18,610 bases of DNA. Source: DASZZV01 sp035544835 (GTDB taxonomy: Bacteria > Acidobacteriota > Thermoanaerobaculia > Gp7-AA8). The stretch is taken from assembly GCA_035544835.1 (NCBI GenBank), contig DASZZV010000254.1, positions 1 through 18,610 on the forward strand. Direction: 5' to 3'. The first letter of the stretch is position 1. Each line of letters opens with the position of its first letter. Under the pieces are notes generated by a model. That model was not told where the DNA came from. It saw only the letters and a list, made by a program, of their open reading frames with translations, and searched no databases. A program made the position numbers and the translations under genes. Of the stretch, positions 1 to 9,661 are shown piece by piece.

Positions 1-1526
<1,526 letters not shown>

Positions 1527-1530
<4 letters not shown>

Positions 1531-2312
1531 CGGCAATTGACCTCGATCAGATCGCCTCGCGGCTCGAGTCGCTCGAGTCGCTGGCTCTCATCTCGCGGGT
1601 TGCTTCGACGAACGCCGTTGCCAGGCGCGTCGTTCATGAGTGCATCGAGAACGATATCGCCCTTCCGAAAGCGATGGTGATCGCACGCGAGCAATATGCT
1701 GGCGAGGGGCGTGCCTCACGGACCTGGAGCTCGCCTGCCGGAAAAGGGATCTACGCCACGACTCTGGTTTCGCGCGAGCCTCAGGAGACCACCTTGATCC
1801 CTCTCGAGGTAGCCAACTTCGTGGTGCGGTTTCTCCAGTCGACATACGGAATCAGGGCCCGCGTGAAGTGGCCCAATGACATTCTCGTCGATGGGCGCAA
1901 GATCGCCGGCGTCCTCATCGAGGCGCGCACGCACGAGAGTCAGGTCTATCTCGTCATCGGGATCGGCATCAACGTACTCCCCTCCGTCGATGTTCCGACG
2001 ACCGCGGTCTCCATCGCCGACCTGCAGCGCGAGCGCCCTGTTGATCTCGATGACGCCACCACCGCCTTCATCGAAGCGTTCGATCATGAGCTGAAGATAC
2101 GACCGTCACGTGAGTTGACCATCGACGAATGGACCCGCAATTCGGTCCACCAGCGCGGCGACAGGATCTCCTGCAACGTCGGCGGCCGTATGGTGCAGGG
2201 AACCTGGAACGGCATCGACGATGATGGTCGAGTGGTACTGCGAAATGGCGATGAAACGATTCTCATCGCCGCCGGTGACCTCATCCTCCACGAGCCCGCG
2301 GCAGGGGCGTAG
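1527..2312 (+). CDS. birA: Biotin--[acetyl-CoA-carboxylase] ligase (BirA/BPL), single-domain type
   Basis: Makes biotinyl-5'-AMP and transfers biotin to the lysine of biotin carrier proteins such as AccB. The 261 residues begin almost directly with the catalytic BPL/LplA domain. Visible are STN (27-29), the biotinyl-AMP loop GEGRASRTWSSP (59-70), KWPND (114-118) and GIGINV (145-150), followed by a small C-terminal SH3-like domain. The loop reads GEGR where E. coli has GRGR. There is no N-terminal winged-helix domain, so this is the class I form and should not repress biotin genes by itself. It overlaps valS by 4 nt and lies 3 nt before coaX, so it is in one operon. A biotin transporter gene (bioY) lies 7 kb downstream. 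Confidence 0.95.
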
Positions 2313-2315
2313 ACA

Positions 2316-3110
2316 ATGACCGGCACACCTGCTGACCTGCTGGTCGTCGACGTTGGCAACACCAACATCGTGCTGGGTGTCTACGAGGGTGATCGCCTGC
2401 TTCGCTCCTGGCGCCTGGCAACATCGCGAGATCGAACTGCCGACGAATACGGCATTCTGGCAAAACAGCTCATCAGCGACGTCTTCTCCCGGGCACTCAC
2501 CGGCGCAATCGTGGCCTCGGTCGTGCCGCCTCTCAATGGCGTGATCCGCACCATGATCGAGGAGTACTTCGGCGTCGAGCCGATTTTTGTCGAGCCGGGG
2601 GTCAAGACCGGGCTGTCGATCCACATTGCCAACCCTCTCGAAGTCGGCGCCGACCGCATCGTCAATGCCGTGGCCGCCTTCGACGCGTACGGAGGACCGA
2701 CCATCGTCGTCGACTTCGGAACGGCAACCACCTTTGACCTGGTCTCGATTCAAGGTGAATATTGCGGCGGCGTGATCGCGCCAGGCCTTACCATCTCGGC
2801 CGAAGCCCTTTTTGCAAGGGCTGCTCGTCTGCCCCGCGTCGATATTCGCCGGCCCGATCAGCTCATTGGAACGAGTACCGTCTCCAGCATGCAGTCAGGC
2901 CTCTACTTCGGGTACCTCGGGCTCGTCGATGGCATCCTCCGCAGGATCCGTGACGAGATCCCTGATCTGAAGAAGGTGGTGGCAACCGGAGGACTGGCAC
3001 CGCTGCTGGCCGAAGATAGTCCACTCATTGACGAAGTCGATCCGGAGCTCACCCTCAAGGGGCTGAAGATCATCTTCGACCGCAACCTGCGGGTCACACG
3101 CCGGCGCTGA
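2316..3110 (+). CDS. coaX: Type III pantothenate kinase
   Basis: Phosphorylates pantothenate, the first step of coenzyme A synthesis. It belongs to the ASKHA-fold CoaX class, which is unrelated to CoaA and insensitive to CoA feedback. The 264 residues match the family length. Visible are the N-terminal phosphate loop DVGNTN (12-17), DRTADEYG (39-46), GVKTG (95-99), the pantothenate-site GADRIVNA (111-118), DFGTATT (133-139) and GGVIAPG (151-157). The gene starts 3 nt after birA; the birA-coaX pairing is common in bacteria. The TGA stop (3108-3110) lies inside a 9-bp direct repeat that borders the hairpin element immediately downstream. Confidence 0.96.
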   Translation: MTGTPADLLVVDVGNTNIVLGVYEGDRLLRSWRLATSRDRTADEYGILAKQLISDVFSRALTGAIVASVVPPLNGVIRTMIEEYFGVEPIFVEPGVKTGLSIHIANPLEVGADRIVNAVAAFDAYGGPTIVVDFGTATTFDLVSIQGEYCGGVIAPGLTISAEALFARAARLPRVDIRRPDQLIGTSTVSSMQSGLYFGYLGLVDGILRRIRDEIPDLKKVVATGGLAPLLAEDSPLIDEVDPELTLKGLKIIFDRNLRVTRRR

Positions 3111-3237
3111 TGAATAGGGACAATTGAGAATTGAGAATTGAGAATTGAGAAATAAAAGAAACAAGATAGAGCAAGGAAGGCACTCGGCTTTCCTTTCTCA
3201 ATTCTCAATTCTCAATTCTCAATTGTCCCTATTCATC
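3109..3237. repeat. 129-bp hairpin element with 44-bp perfect inverted arms, flanked by a direct repeat
   Basis: Arms 3109-3152 and 3194-3237 are exact reverse complements over 44 bp, with a 41-nt centre. Each arm holds four tandem copies of a heptamer: AATTGAG at 3122-3149, and its complement CTCAATT at 3197-3224. The 9-mer GCGCTGATG occurs at 3104-3112 and again at 3238-3246. This is what a target-site duplication would look like, of 9 bp if the arms end at AATAGGG, or of 5 bp (GCGCT) if the arms include GATG. There is no internal gene, so if mobile it must move in trans, like a MITE. It sits exactly between coaX and ggt. The same heptamer recurs as a single array at 18328. Confidence 0.85.
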
Positions 3238-4854
3238 GCGCTGATGGTGCTCTTCGGCTCCTCGACGCTGTGGGCAGCCGAGGCGACGTCGAGGAAAGGC
3301 GCGGTAGCGAGCAGCTCGCGCTTCGCGACTTCTATCGGGGTAAAGGTCCTCAGGGATGGCGGCAACGCCGTCGATGCAGCGGTCGCCGTCGCCTTCGCAC
3401 TGTCGGTTGCCTACCCCCAGTCCTCCGTTCTCGGCGGTGGCGGAATTGCAGTTTATTACGACCGCGAGACCGATGCGGTGTGGACTCTCGACTTCCTCGA
3501 GCTGACGCCCTATAAAGCTACCCCCGAGGGACTGAATGCAGCATCGAATGGCGCGAAGGGTGATGCCGCGCATCTCGCCGCCACATCGGCCGGCGTGCCC
3601 GGAGCCGTAGCAGGCCTCGCCGCCATGCATAAGAGGTTCGGAACCCGCAGCTGGAGTGAGCTGATCGCGCCGGCGATTGACCTGGCCAGGTACGGATTCC
3701 CTGTTTCCCCGCAGCTCGCGTCCGCGTTTTCAGCGGCGGCTTCGAAGCGCGGCATCGATCACTTCCCGACGACTGCAGCAGTCTTCTTCCCCGACGGAAA
3801 ACCGATCGCGACGGGGGCGACGCTGCGACAAAAGGATCTCGGCGATACGCTGGCGCGCATCGCCGCGAAAGGCAGTGTGGACTTCTACTCCGGTGTTACG
3901 GCCGCCCGCATCGCCGAAGCCACACGAACTTCCGGCGGACTGCTGGCGGCCCGCGACTTCACCGAGTACGAACCGCTATGGCGCGCCCCGATCGAGATCC
4001 AGCACTCTGGAGTGCAGATCTATGCTCCCGCTCCGCCCTCGACGGGCGCCGTCTTTCTAGCGGATGCACTGCGAATCCTCGGACGGGACAAGGTTGGCGC
4101 GATGATGGGAACCCCGCTATATGCCCATCTGATCGCCGAGACAGAGCGTCGGGCCCGACTCGACGTCGATCACTACGTAGGAGATCCGGCCTTCCTCAGA
4201 ATTCCCTATAAAGATCTCTTCTCCGATGAGCGGGCGCGCATGTGGCGAAGCTCCATCGATCCGGCCCGGGCCAGCGACCAGACTACGCTCGAGGCCACGA
4301 GCTTCGAGCGGGATCACACCACACACTTCGTGGTCGCCGATTCCAAAGGGAATCTACTGTCGATGACCACCAGCCTCGGGGAGAGCTTCGGTAGTGGATG
4401 GATCGCCGATGGCACCGGCGTCCTCATGAATTCTGCCCTGGCTCCTTACCTTCAACCGCACCCGGGCCTCGGTTTGATCGGGCCCAAGCGCCGGCTCTCG
4501 TCGGACCTGAGTCCCATAGTCGTCCTCCGTGATCACAAACCGTTTTTTGCCGCAGGAACGGCAGGAGGCACTGCCATCCCTGACATTCTGCTGCAGCTGA
4601 TTCTCGGTGTGACTTCTGGGAGACAAACACTGAACGCCGCCGTCACCGCACCTCGATGGTGGCAATCGAACGCCGGCAACCGCATATTCTATGAGCCTGC
4701 GGTTCCACGCTTACTCATAGACCGGCTCACCGAAATGGGTCACGCTGTCGAAATTCAGGACGCCATAGGGGACGTCCAGGCTGTCATGATCTCGGGAAAC
4801 GAAATCAATGCGGTATCGGATCCGCGATATGGAGGAGCTGCCGGTGGCTACTGA
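3145..4854 (+). CDS. ggt: Gamma-glutamyltransferase (gamma-glutamyl peptidase), exported
   Basis: N-terminal nucleophile hydrolase that cleaves or transfers the gamma-glutamyl group of glutathione and related peptides, normally in the periplasm. The early motif RDGGNAVDAAVAVAFAL and the autoprocessing site TTHFVVAD are typical. The catalytic threonine (codon at 4318-4320, residue 392 from this start) becomes the N terminus of the small subunit. LSSDLSPIVV and the AGTAGGTAIPD glycine loop follow. The start is unresolved. The frame opens at TTG 3145 inside the hairpin element, with other starts at TTG 3223 and ATG 3244, and none has a clear ribosome site. A hydrophobic stretch LFIALMVLFGSSTLWA, ending before AEA, looks like a signal peptide; its first part is encoded by the repeat arm. 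From ATG 3244 the leader is only about 11 residues. The 3' end overlaps rpiA. Confidence 0.9.
   Translation: MRNKRNKIEQGRHSAFLSQFSILNSQLSLFIALMVLFGSSTLWAAEATSRKGAVASSSRFATSIGVKVLRDGGNAVDAAVAVAFALSVAYPQSSVLGGGGIAVYYDRETDAVWTLDFLELTPYKATPEGLNAASNGAKGDAAHLAATSAGVPGAVAGLAAMHKRFGTRSWSELIAPAIDLARYGFPVSPQLASAFSAAASKRGIDHFPTTAAVFFPDGKPIATGATLRQKDLGDTLARIAAKGSVDFYSGVTAARIAEATRTSGGLLAARDFTEYEPLWRAPIEIQHSGVQIYAPAPPSTGAVFLADALRILGRDKVGAMMGTPLYAHLIAETERRARLDVDHYVGDPAFLRIPYKDLFSDERARMWRSSIDPARASDQTTLEATSFERDHTTHFVVADSKGNLLSMTTSLGESFGSGWIADGTGVLMNSALAPYLQPHPGLGLIGPKRRLSSDLSPIVVLRDHKPFFAAGTAGGTAIPDILLQLILGVTSGRQTLNAAVTAPRWWQSNAGNRIFYEPAVPRLLIDRLTEMGHAVEIQDAIGDVQAVMISGNEINAVSDPRYGGAAGGY
4831..4837 (+). promoter_or_regulatory. 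Ribosome binding site that favours the GTG start of rpiA
   Basis: GGAGGAG lies 6 nt before GTG 4844. The earlier in-frame ATG 4808 has no such site, so the downstream GTG is the better rpiA start. Confidence 0.7.
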
Positions 4855-5539
4855 CTTGAAGGAATTGAAAATCGAAGCGGCCAGAATTGCTCTTGGGGAA
4901 ATCCGAAGCGGAATGCGCCTCGGGCTGGGAACGGGAAGCACCGCCGAAGAGCTGGTGCGGCTTCTGGGCGCGAAGGTGCAGTCCGGCGAGTTGCGCGATC
5001 TGCAGGCCGCCTGCACGTCCGTCGTAACGGAGCGCCTGGCGACGAGCTTCTCGATTCCGATCAGGCCTATCGAGGAGCTTCCCGAGCTCGATCTGGCCAT
5101 CGACGGCGCGGATGAGATCGACCCCGAGCTGCGTCTGGTCAAAGGACGTGGCGGCGCGCTGCTCCGGGAGAAGATCGTCGAACAGGCCGCCAAGCGTTTC
5201 ATCGTCATCGCCGATGAGACCAAGGAGGTGCCGCGTCTCGGAGTCGGCCCATTCCCGGTCGAGGTCGTGCGCTTCGCCAGCAAGCTCCTGCTCGATCGCT
5301 TCACCACACTCGGGTGGGGACCGAAACTGCGCATGAAAGACGGCGCGGTGTTCGTGACCGACGAAGGACATCACACGCTGGACCTGGCGCTGCCTGCCAA
5401 TCGCGACATCGCCGACGTCGTCAACGACATTCGCAGTCACGCCGGAGTCGTGGACACGGGGTTCTTTCCGACTGAGGCAACCGAGGCATTGATCGCCACG
5501 ACGACTGGCGTGAAGAGACGGGGACGAGGCAAAGGGTAA
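4844..5539 (+). CDS. rpiA: Ribose-5-phosphate isomerase A
   Basis: Interconverts ribose-5-phosphate and ribulose-5-phosphate in the non-oxidative pentose phosphate pathway (cytoplasm). Visible are the phosphate-binding loop GLGTGSTAEELV, the active-site segment DGADEIDPELRLVKGRGGA with the catalytic acidic residues, and LREKI carrying the general-base glutamate. GTG 4844 is chosen because of the strong Shine-Dalgarno at 4831-4837. It gives 231 residues, close to the usual 220-235, and an 11-nt overlap with ggt. The frame also opens at ATG 4808 (243 residues). It is the last gene of the valS operon. A short basic tail (KRRGRGKG) ends the protein and a terminator follows at 5700. Confidence 0.94.
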   Translation: MATDLKELKIEAARIALGEIRSGMRLGLGTGSTAEELVRLLGAKVQSGELRDLQAACTSVVTERLATSFSIPIRPIEELPELDLAIDGADEIDPELRLVKGRGGALLREKIVEQAAKRFIVIADETKEVPRLGVGPFPVEVVRFASKLLLDRFTTLGWGPKLRMKDGAVFVTDEGHHTLDLALPANRDIADVVNDIRSHAGVVDTGFFPTEATEALIATTTGVKRRGRGKG

Positions 5540-5558
5540 ATGAACGTCTCGTAAGGTT

Positions 5559-5683
5559 CTTGTGTGGCACAGGCACTCTTGCCTGTGTGTCGGCCGTCGA
5601 GGCCGACTTTTCTGTTGAATTGCAGCAGGAACGCCGCGGCTCGACGCCGCGCCACACAGGCAAGAGTGCCTGTGCCACACAAG
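5559..5683. repeat. 125-bp multi-hairpin repeat, copy 1
   Basis: Terminal 31-bp arms 5559-5589 and 5653-5683 are perfect reverse complements. Each arm is also a hairpin by itself: 8-bp stem CACAGGCA/TGCCTGTG around CTCT at 5568-5587, mirrored at 5655-5674. Two more small hairpins lie in the centre: 5589-5607, stem GTCGGCC with loop GTCGA; and 5635-5651, stem CGCGGC with loop TCGAC. These two loops are complementary to each other. A second copy is at 10338-10461. The element contains no convincing gene. It lies between the converging rpiA and lipoprotein genes. Confidence 0.88.
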
Positions 5684-5699
5684 AAGCAGCCTTCGGCCA

Positions 5700-5735
5700 C
5701 CCTCTCCCTCGGGAGCCCTCGGGAGAGGGGTTTTT
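5700..5735. terminator. Rho-independent terminator at the rpiA / lipoprotein convergence
   Basis: Stem CCCTCTCCC (5700-5708) pairs with GGGAGAGGG (5721-5729), followed by G and TTTTT. It ends rpiA transcription on the plus strand. The T-run overlaps the stop codon of the converging minus-strand gene. Confidence 0.65.
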
Positions 5736-6318
5736 ACCGGAGCTCGGTTTTCTTCACGGTCACCTCGCACTTCCAGGCGCCCTTCTCATTGTGGATGGCG
5801 ACCACGGTGGCGAACGGTTTGTTCAGCGGCTTGTTGATCCTGGTCGTGAACATCGGGTAGAGGTTGGTCGGCTCTGCGTAGTGCCAAGTGACCTCGGCCT
5901 GTCCCACTGTTGGGTAATGAGGATGACGCACAAAGTTGCGGACTCCGTCGTTGATCTTCCAGCAGATCAGGCCACGGTAGACCGCCCCGCGAGCGCTCGG
6001 CATCGTCCCCAGAATGTTGAAGCCCGCCTGCGTGACCTTGGCCTGGTAGGTCGTCATTCCGTCTGGTGTCGCCGACTCCGTGACCGTGATCAGCCCCGCT
6101 TTCTGAAGGGCCTGCATCGTCTCGATCGACTTGCCGTCGTATTCGTCCTTCGGACTCTTCGGCCCAAACCACACCCGTTGAGGGACCTCGGCATACGTCG
6201 GCTCCCGCTTCGGCAGCTGACTGCTGATGATCTGATTGGCGAGCTCGGGAGTCAGTGGCGACGGCTTTCCACAGGCCACAGAAATTGCGAGCAGCAGGAG
6301 TACAAAGTTGCGTTTCAT
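5734..6318 (-). CDS. Putative lipoprotein of unknown function
   Basis: No family recognised. The 194-residue product starts MKRNFVLLLLAISVAC: two basic residues, a short hydrophobic core and a cysteine at position 16 followed by GK, a plausible though not ideal lipobox (SVAC). The mature part is soluble and has no further membrane segment. The stretch SIETMQALQKAGLITVTES resembles the helix-turn-beta of a winged-helix fold, and the C-terminal half is beta-rich with several Trp and Tyr residues. The ATG is 6316-6318; an AGG-rich stretch (GGTAGGAT) lies upstream. It is a lone minus-strand gene, convergent with rpiA and divergent from the RND transporter gene. Confidence 0.75.
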   Translation of the reverse strand: MKRNFVLLLLAISVACGKPSPLTPELANQIISSQLPKREPTYAEVPQRVWFGPKSPKDEYDGKSIETMQALQKAGLITVTESATPDGMTTYQAKVTQAGFNILGTMPSARGAVYRGLICWKINDGVRNFVRHPHYPTVGQAEVTWHYAEPTNLYPMFTTRINKPLNKPFATVVAIHNEKGAWKCEVTVKKTELR

Positions 6319-6341
6319 CGGCTCGATCCTACCTTGTCTCA

Positions 6342-6381
6342 GTCCGGGCTCGTCAGCACTTTCTCTTGACTGACCCCGGAC
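6342..6381. other. Bulged hairpin in the divergent gap between lipoprotein and RND genes
   Basis: GTCCGGG (6342-6348) pairs with CCCGGAC (6375-6381), and inside it GTCAG (6352-6356) pairs with CTGAC (6370-6374). A 3-nt bulge and a 13-nt loop remain. It is in the shared upstream region of two divergent genes, so it could be regulatory. No T-run follows. Confidence 0.4.
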
Positions 6382-6514
6382 CTCATGTTAATCCCCGAGC
6401 GCGGCTCATGCGGTGAGCCTCCGCTCCAACTCCGGACTCAACTTAAATGCCGGGAGAAGAGGGAGGTTGGACTACACCGCGCCGATCCTCAATTCAACGA
6501 TCAGGGACAATCTT

Positions 6515-9028
6515 TTGCTCAACCGAATACTCGACGGCATCTCCGACATCTGCCTGCGGCATCACAAGCGGCTTCTGGTTTTATCGGCCATTGCCGCGGT
6601 GCTGGCCATCGCCGGAGCGTCGCTTCTCACCTTCGATCCCGACCTGCTGAATCTGATTCCGCAGAAGAACAAAGAGGTCAACGATTTCAAGAAGGTGCTC
6701 CTGCAGATGGGCACGATCGACTACCACATCGTCGTGCTGAAGATCCCGACGGGACAGGACGCATCGCAGTACGACTCGCTCATCGAAGGGATCGGCAAAC
6801 GCTATGAAGCCTCTCCTCTCATCGAGAACGTCACCTACAGGATTCCCAATCCATTCGAGCTCGTCGACAAAGTCCTGCCCAGGGCCCTTCTGTTTCTCGA
6901 TGCCAAAGACCTGAACCGCGTGGCCATGAAGCTCACGGACGAGTCGATCCGCGAGTCGGTATCGCGCAGCCGCTCGATTCTCCAGACGCCGCAGGCCTTC
7001 GCCATGAAGGATCTCGTCCGCTACGATCCCTTTAACCTGCTTCCGATCTTTCTCGATCGCTTCCGCAGCGCTGGAAGCGGGTTCAAGGTCGACCTCAGCG
7101 GCGGCTATTACGAGTCGGTAGACCACACGACTCTTCTCATCATTGCCAAACCGAGGAAGGCTGCACAGAACCTCCCCTTCACTCGATCGATCATGCTCGA
7201 CGCCGCGCGCATCGAGAGCGAAGCGGTCAAAGAGTTCAAGCAGCAGTCTCCCGACGTCGTTCTGCCGGAGATCCGCTACACCGGCGGGTACGCCATCGCC
7301 TTCGACGACTCGGAGCTCATCAAGAGTGACATCATCGCCAACGTTCTTTTCTCATTCTTTGGTGTGCTCCTGCTCTTCATCTACGCTTTCCGGCGACCGG
7401 CCTCACTCATCTACGCCGGTATCCCGATGGCCCTGGGCCTGGCGCTGACCTTCGGCGTCGCTGGCGTCGTTTACGGAAAACTCTCATCGGCCAGCGCCGG
7501 CTTTGCGGCGCTGCTGGCCGGTCTCGGCATCGACTTCATCACGGTGATGTACGGCCGATATGTCGACGAGCGCAATCGGGGAGCAGAGATGCCCGACGCC
7601 ATCCGCACGATGGTCAGAACGACTCTGCCCGGCGTCTTCATCGCCGCGATCACCACGGCCGGAACGTTCTACGCTTTTCTGGCAACCGATTTTCGGGGAA
7701 TGACGCAACTCGGATTCCTGACCGGCACCGGCATCATCCTCTTTCTTCTCTGCATCATGTTCCTGCTGCCGGCACTCATCGTCATGACCGAGCGCGGCAT
7801 GCGAGGGCGCGCACCGAAACTCTATCTGCATTCCTTCGGTTCCGAGCGACTCGTCGACTACAGCGTGGCCCAGCCGGGCAAAGTCATCGTGTTCTGGATC
7901 CTCTTCCTGGCGGCCGCCGGAGCGATGGCCACACGGGTCCGTTTCAGCGACAACATCCAGGATCTCCGGGCCAACGACAACCGCGGCATCATCATGCAGC
8001 AGGAGCTTACGAAGAAGTTCGGGCAGTCCTTCGATTTCATGATGTATGTCGTGGAGGGCAAAAATCTCGAGACGACGCTGGAGAAAACGTATTCGGCGGC
8101 ACGAGACCTCGACGAGCTGGTGAAACAGAAAAAGATCGCCTCTTACCAGTCCATCACCACCTTCATTCCGCCGGAAAAGCAGCAGCGCGAGGTCATCGAG
8201 ACGCTGCGCCAGGGCCAGAACGGGCCGTTCTCGTTCCCGCGAGTCTCGGCGACGTTCCGCGATGCACTCGCCAAAAACGGATTCCGCCCCGAGGTCTACG
8301 ACTCTTATCTCGATCTGTTCAGACAGACGCTGTCGCCGACATCCCCGGTCTCCCTTTCCAATACCGGTGATGAGACCATCACCAAGCTCACCAGCAGGTA
8401 TCTGAAAAAGACGCCCGACGGCTACATGTCGGTCATCTTTCTCTATCCGGCCACGGGCGTATGGCAGAGAGAGTTGCCTCCCGGGCTGGCCGTGTTCGCG
8501 AAGCAACATCCGCAGGACATCCTCACCGGAGTGAACCTGGTCAGCGAGACGCTTCGAAACATCATCCACGCCGATGCCGTGCGCTCGACCATTCTCGGCT
8601 TTATCGCTGTGCTGACGCTGATGGCGCTGAGCTTTAGAAAGCTCATCACGACGCTCCTCTCCTTCGTTCCCTTCTGCGCGGGCGCCATAGCCATGTTCGG
8701 GTTCATGGCTCTGCTCAAACTCGAATTCAATTTCATGAACATCTTCGTCGGCCTGATGATCATCGGTGTAGCAACCGATTACGCCATCTACATGCTGCAG
8801 CGCTATCTGGAAAACCGCGAGAGCTTCCCTGAAGCCGCTTCGGAGACGGGAAAGGCCGTGGTCATGGCGGCACTCACGGCAATTGTCGGCTATGGGTCGT
8901 TCGCCTTTTCTCATTACCCGGGACTGCGCTCCATCGGATACGCCTCGACGTTCGGAATTTTCTTCAGCGCCATGGCCGCCATCACCCTGCTTCCAGCGAT
9001 TCTGACGCTGCGGAAAAAACCGCTATAG
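6515..9028 (+). CDS. RND-superfamily MMPL/HpnN-like transporter
   Basis: Predicted 12-TM, proton-driven inner-membrane exporter. It shows the RND double layout: TM1, a large periplasmic loop (about 230 residues), TM2-6, then TM7, a second large loop and TM8-12. Each half has the conserved proton-relay motif in its fourth helix: GLGIDFITVMYGRY (Asp340) and GVATDYAIYMLQRY (Asp755). The relatives are MMPL proteins and the hopanoid exporter HpnN, so a lipid-like substrate is likely but unproven. The frame opens at GTG 6413. TTG 6515 is preferred because AGGGA (6503-6507) is well spaced from it and the protein then begins LLNRILDGISD directly before TM1 (837 residues). No partner membrane-fusion protein or outer-membrane gene is adjacent. 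Confidence 0.88.
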   Translation: MLNRILDGISDICLRHHKRLLVLSAIAAVLAIAGASLLTFDPDLLNLIPQKNKEVNDFKKVLLQMGTIDYHIVVLKIPTGQDASQYDSLIEGIGKRYEASPLIENVTYRIPNPFELVDKVLPRALLFLDAKDLNRVAMKLTDESIRESVSRSRSILQTPQAFAMKDLVRYDPFNLLPIFLDRFRSAGSGFKVDLSGGYYESVDHTTLLIIAKPRKAAQNLPFTRSIMLDAARIESEAVKEFKQQSPDVVLPEIRYTGGYAIAFDDSELIKSDIIANVLFSFFGVLLLFIYAFRRPASLIYAGIPMALGLALTFGVAGVVYGKLSSASAGFAALLAGLGIDFITVMYGRYVDERNRGAEMPDAIRTMVRTTLPGVFIAAITTAGTFYAFLATDFRGMTQLGFLTGTGIILFLLCIMFLLPALIVMTERGMRGRAPKLYLHSFGSERLVDYSVAQPGKVIVFWILFLAAAGAMATRVRFSDNIQDLRANDNRGIIMQQELTKKFGQSFDFMMYVVEGKNLETTLEKTYSAARDLDELVKQKKIASYQSITTFIPPEKQQREVIETLRQGQNGPFSFPRVSATFRDALAKNGFRPEVYDSYLDLFRQTLSPTSPVSLSNTGDETITKLTSRYLKKTPDGYMSVIFLYPATGVWQRELPPGLAVFAKQHPQDILTGVNLVSETLRNIIHADAVRSTILGFIAVLTLMALSFRKLITTLLSFVPFCAGAIAMFGFMALLKLEFNFMNIFVGLMIIGVATDYAIYMLQRYLENRESFPEAASETGKAVVMAALTAIVGYGSFAFSHYPGLRSIGYASTFGIFFSAMAAITLLPAILTLRKKPL

Positions 9029-9091
9029 TGCTGAATTCACCCGATCGCCGTCGCGAGGGGACCTTCTCCGCTGCTAAGATTCGACTCTGAA

Positions 9092-9096
9092 AAGGA
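9092..9096 (+). promoter_or_regulatory. Shine-Dalgarno of bioY
   Basis: AAGGA lies 8 nt before ATG 9105 and fixes the bioY start. A TAAGAT at 9075-9080 could be a -10 box, but no matching -35 is seen. Confidence 0.55.
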
Positions 9097-9104
9097 AAGA
9101 CGAC

Positions 9105-9656
9105 ATGACCTCTGTATCGAATCTAGTGGTACCGGAGCGCCTGGACTCCAGATCGATGGCAGTGAATACCGGGATCGTCCTCGGCGCCAGCCTTCTCATT
9201 GCCGTTGCCGCACAGATCGCCATCCCTTTCCCTCTAGTGCCGCTCACCATGCAGCCATTTGCACTGCTACTCATCGGCGGCGTTCTGGGCCCACGTCGCG
9301 CAGCCCTGAGTGCGACTCTCTATCTGCTCGAGGGTGCGGCCGGCCTTCCTGTCTTCGCCGAAATGCATGCTGGCGCAGCAACACTCATCGGACCGACCGC
9401 CGGCTTCCTCTACGCATTTCCGCTTGCGGCGATGGTCGCCGGCGTCCGCGTCCCCGGTGTGTGGTCCCGCTTCGGAGTCATGCTCGCCGCAGTTGCGGCG
9501 TTATACATCGGCGGATGGAGCTGGCTCGTGTCGGCGTGGCATCTCTCCCCGTCGGCGGCGCTGGCCTCGGCCGTGACACCTTTCATTGCCGCTGATGGAG
9601 TGAAGGCGGCAATCGCTGCGGTTCTGGTCGAGACGATTCGCCGGCAACGGGATTAG
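9105..9656 (+). CDS. bioY: Biotin transporter BioY (ECF S-component)
   Basis: Membrane protein that binds and imports biotin, alone or with an energy-coupling module (EcfA/EcfT). The 183-residue hydrophobic product has about six membrane helices and the BioY signatures: QIAIPFPLVPLTMQPFALLL after the first helix, GGVLGPRRAALSATLYLLEG, GLPVF, and GPTAGFLYAFPLAA. No ecfA or ecfT gene is in the window, so any energising module must be encoded elsewhere. Its 5' gap to the transporter gene is only 76 nt. Together with birA upstream it points to a cell that scavenges biotin. The gene ends just before a heptamer hairpin element. Confidence 0.93.
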   Translation: MTSVSNLVVPERLDSRSMAVNTGIVLGASLLIAVAAQIAIPFPLVPLTMQPFALLLIGGVLGPRRAALSATLYLLEGAAGLPVFAEMHAGAATLIGPTAGFLYAFPLAAMVAGVRVPGVWSRFGVMLAAVAALYIGGWSWLVSAWHLSPSAALASAVTPFIAADGVKAAIAAVLVETIRRQRD

Positions 9657-9661
9657 AGGCG

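Noticed and set aside
5560..6369. 269-codon plus-strand frame beginning in the 125-bp repeat
   Set aside because: Its start is repeat-encoded and the rest is antisense to the lipoprotein gene, which has a proper signal peptide.
7484..8914. 476-codon open frame on the minus strand opposite the RND transporter
   Set aside because: Very rich in His, Arg, Glu and Asp with no domain; mirrors the codon pattern of the real gene.
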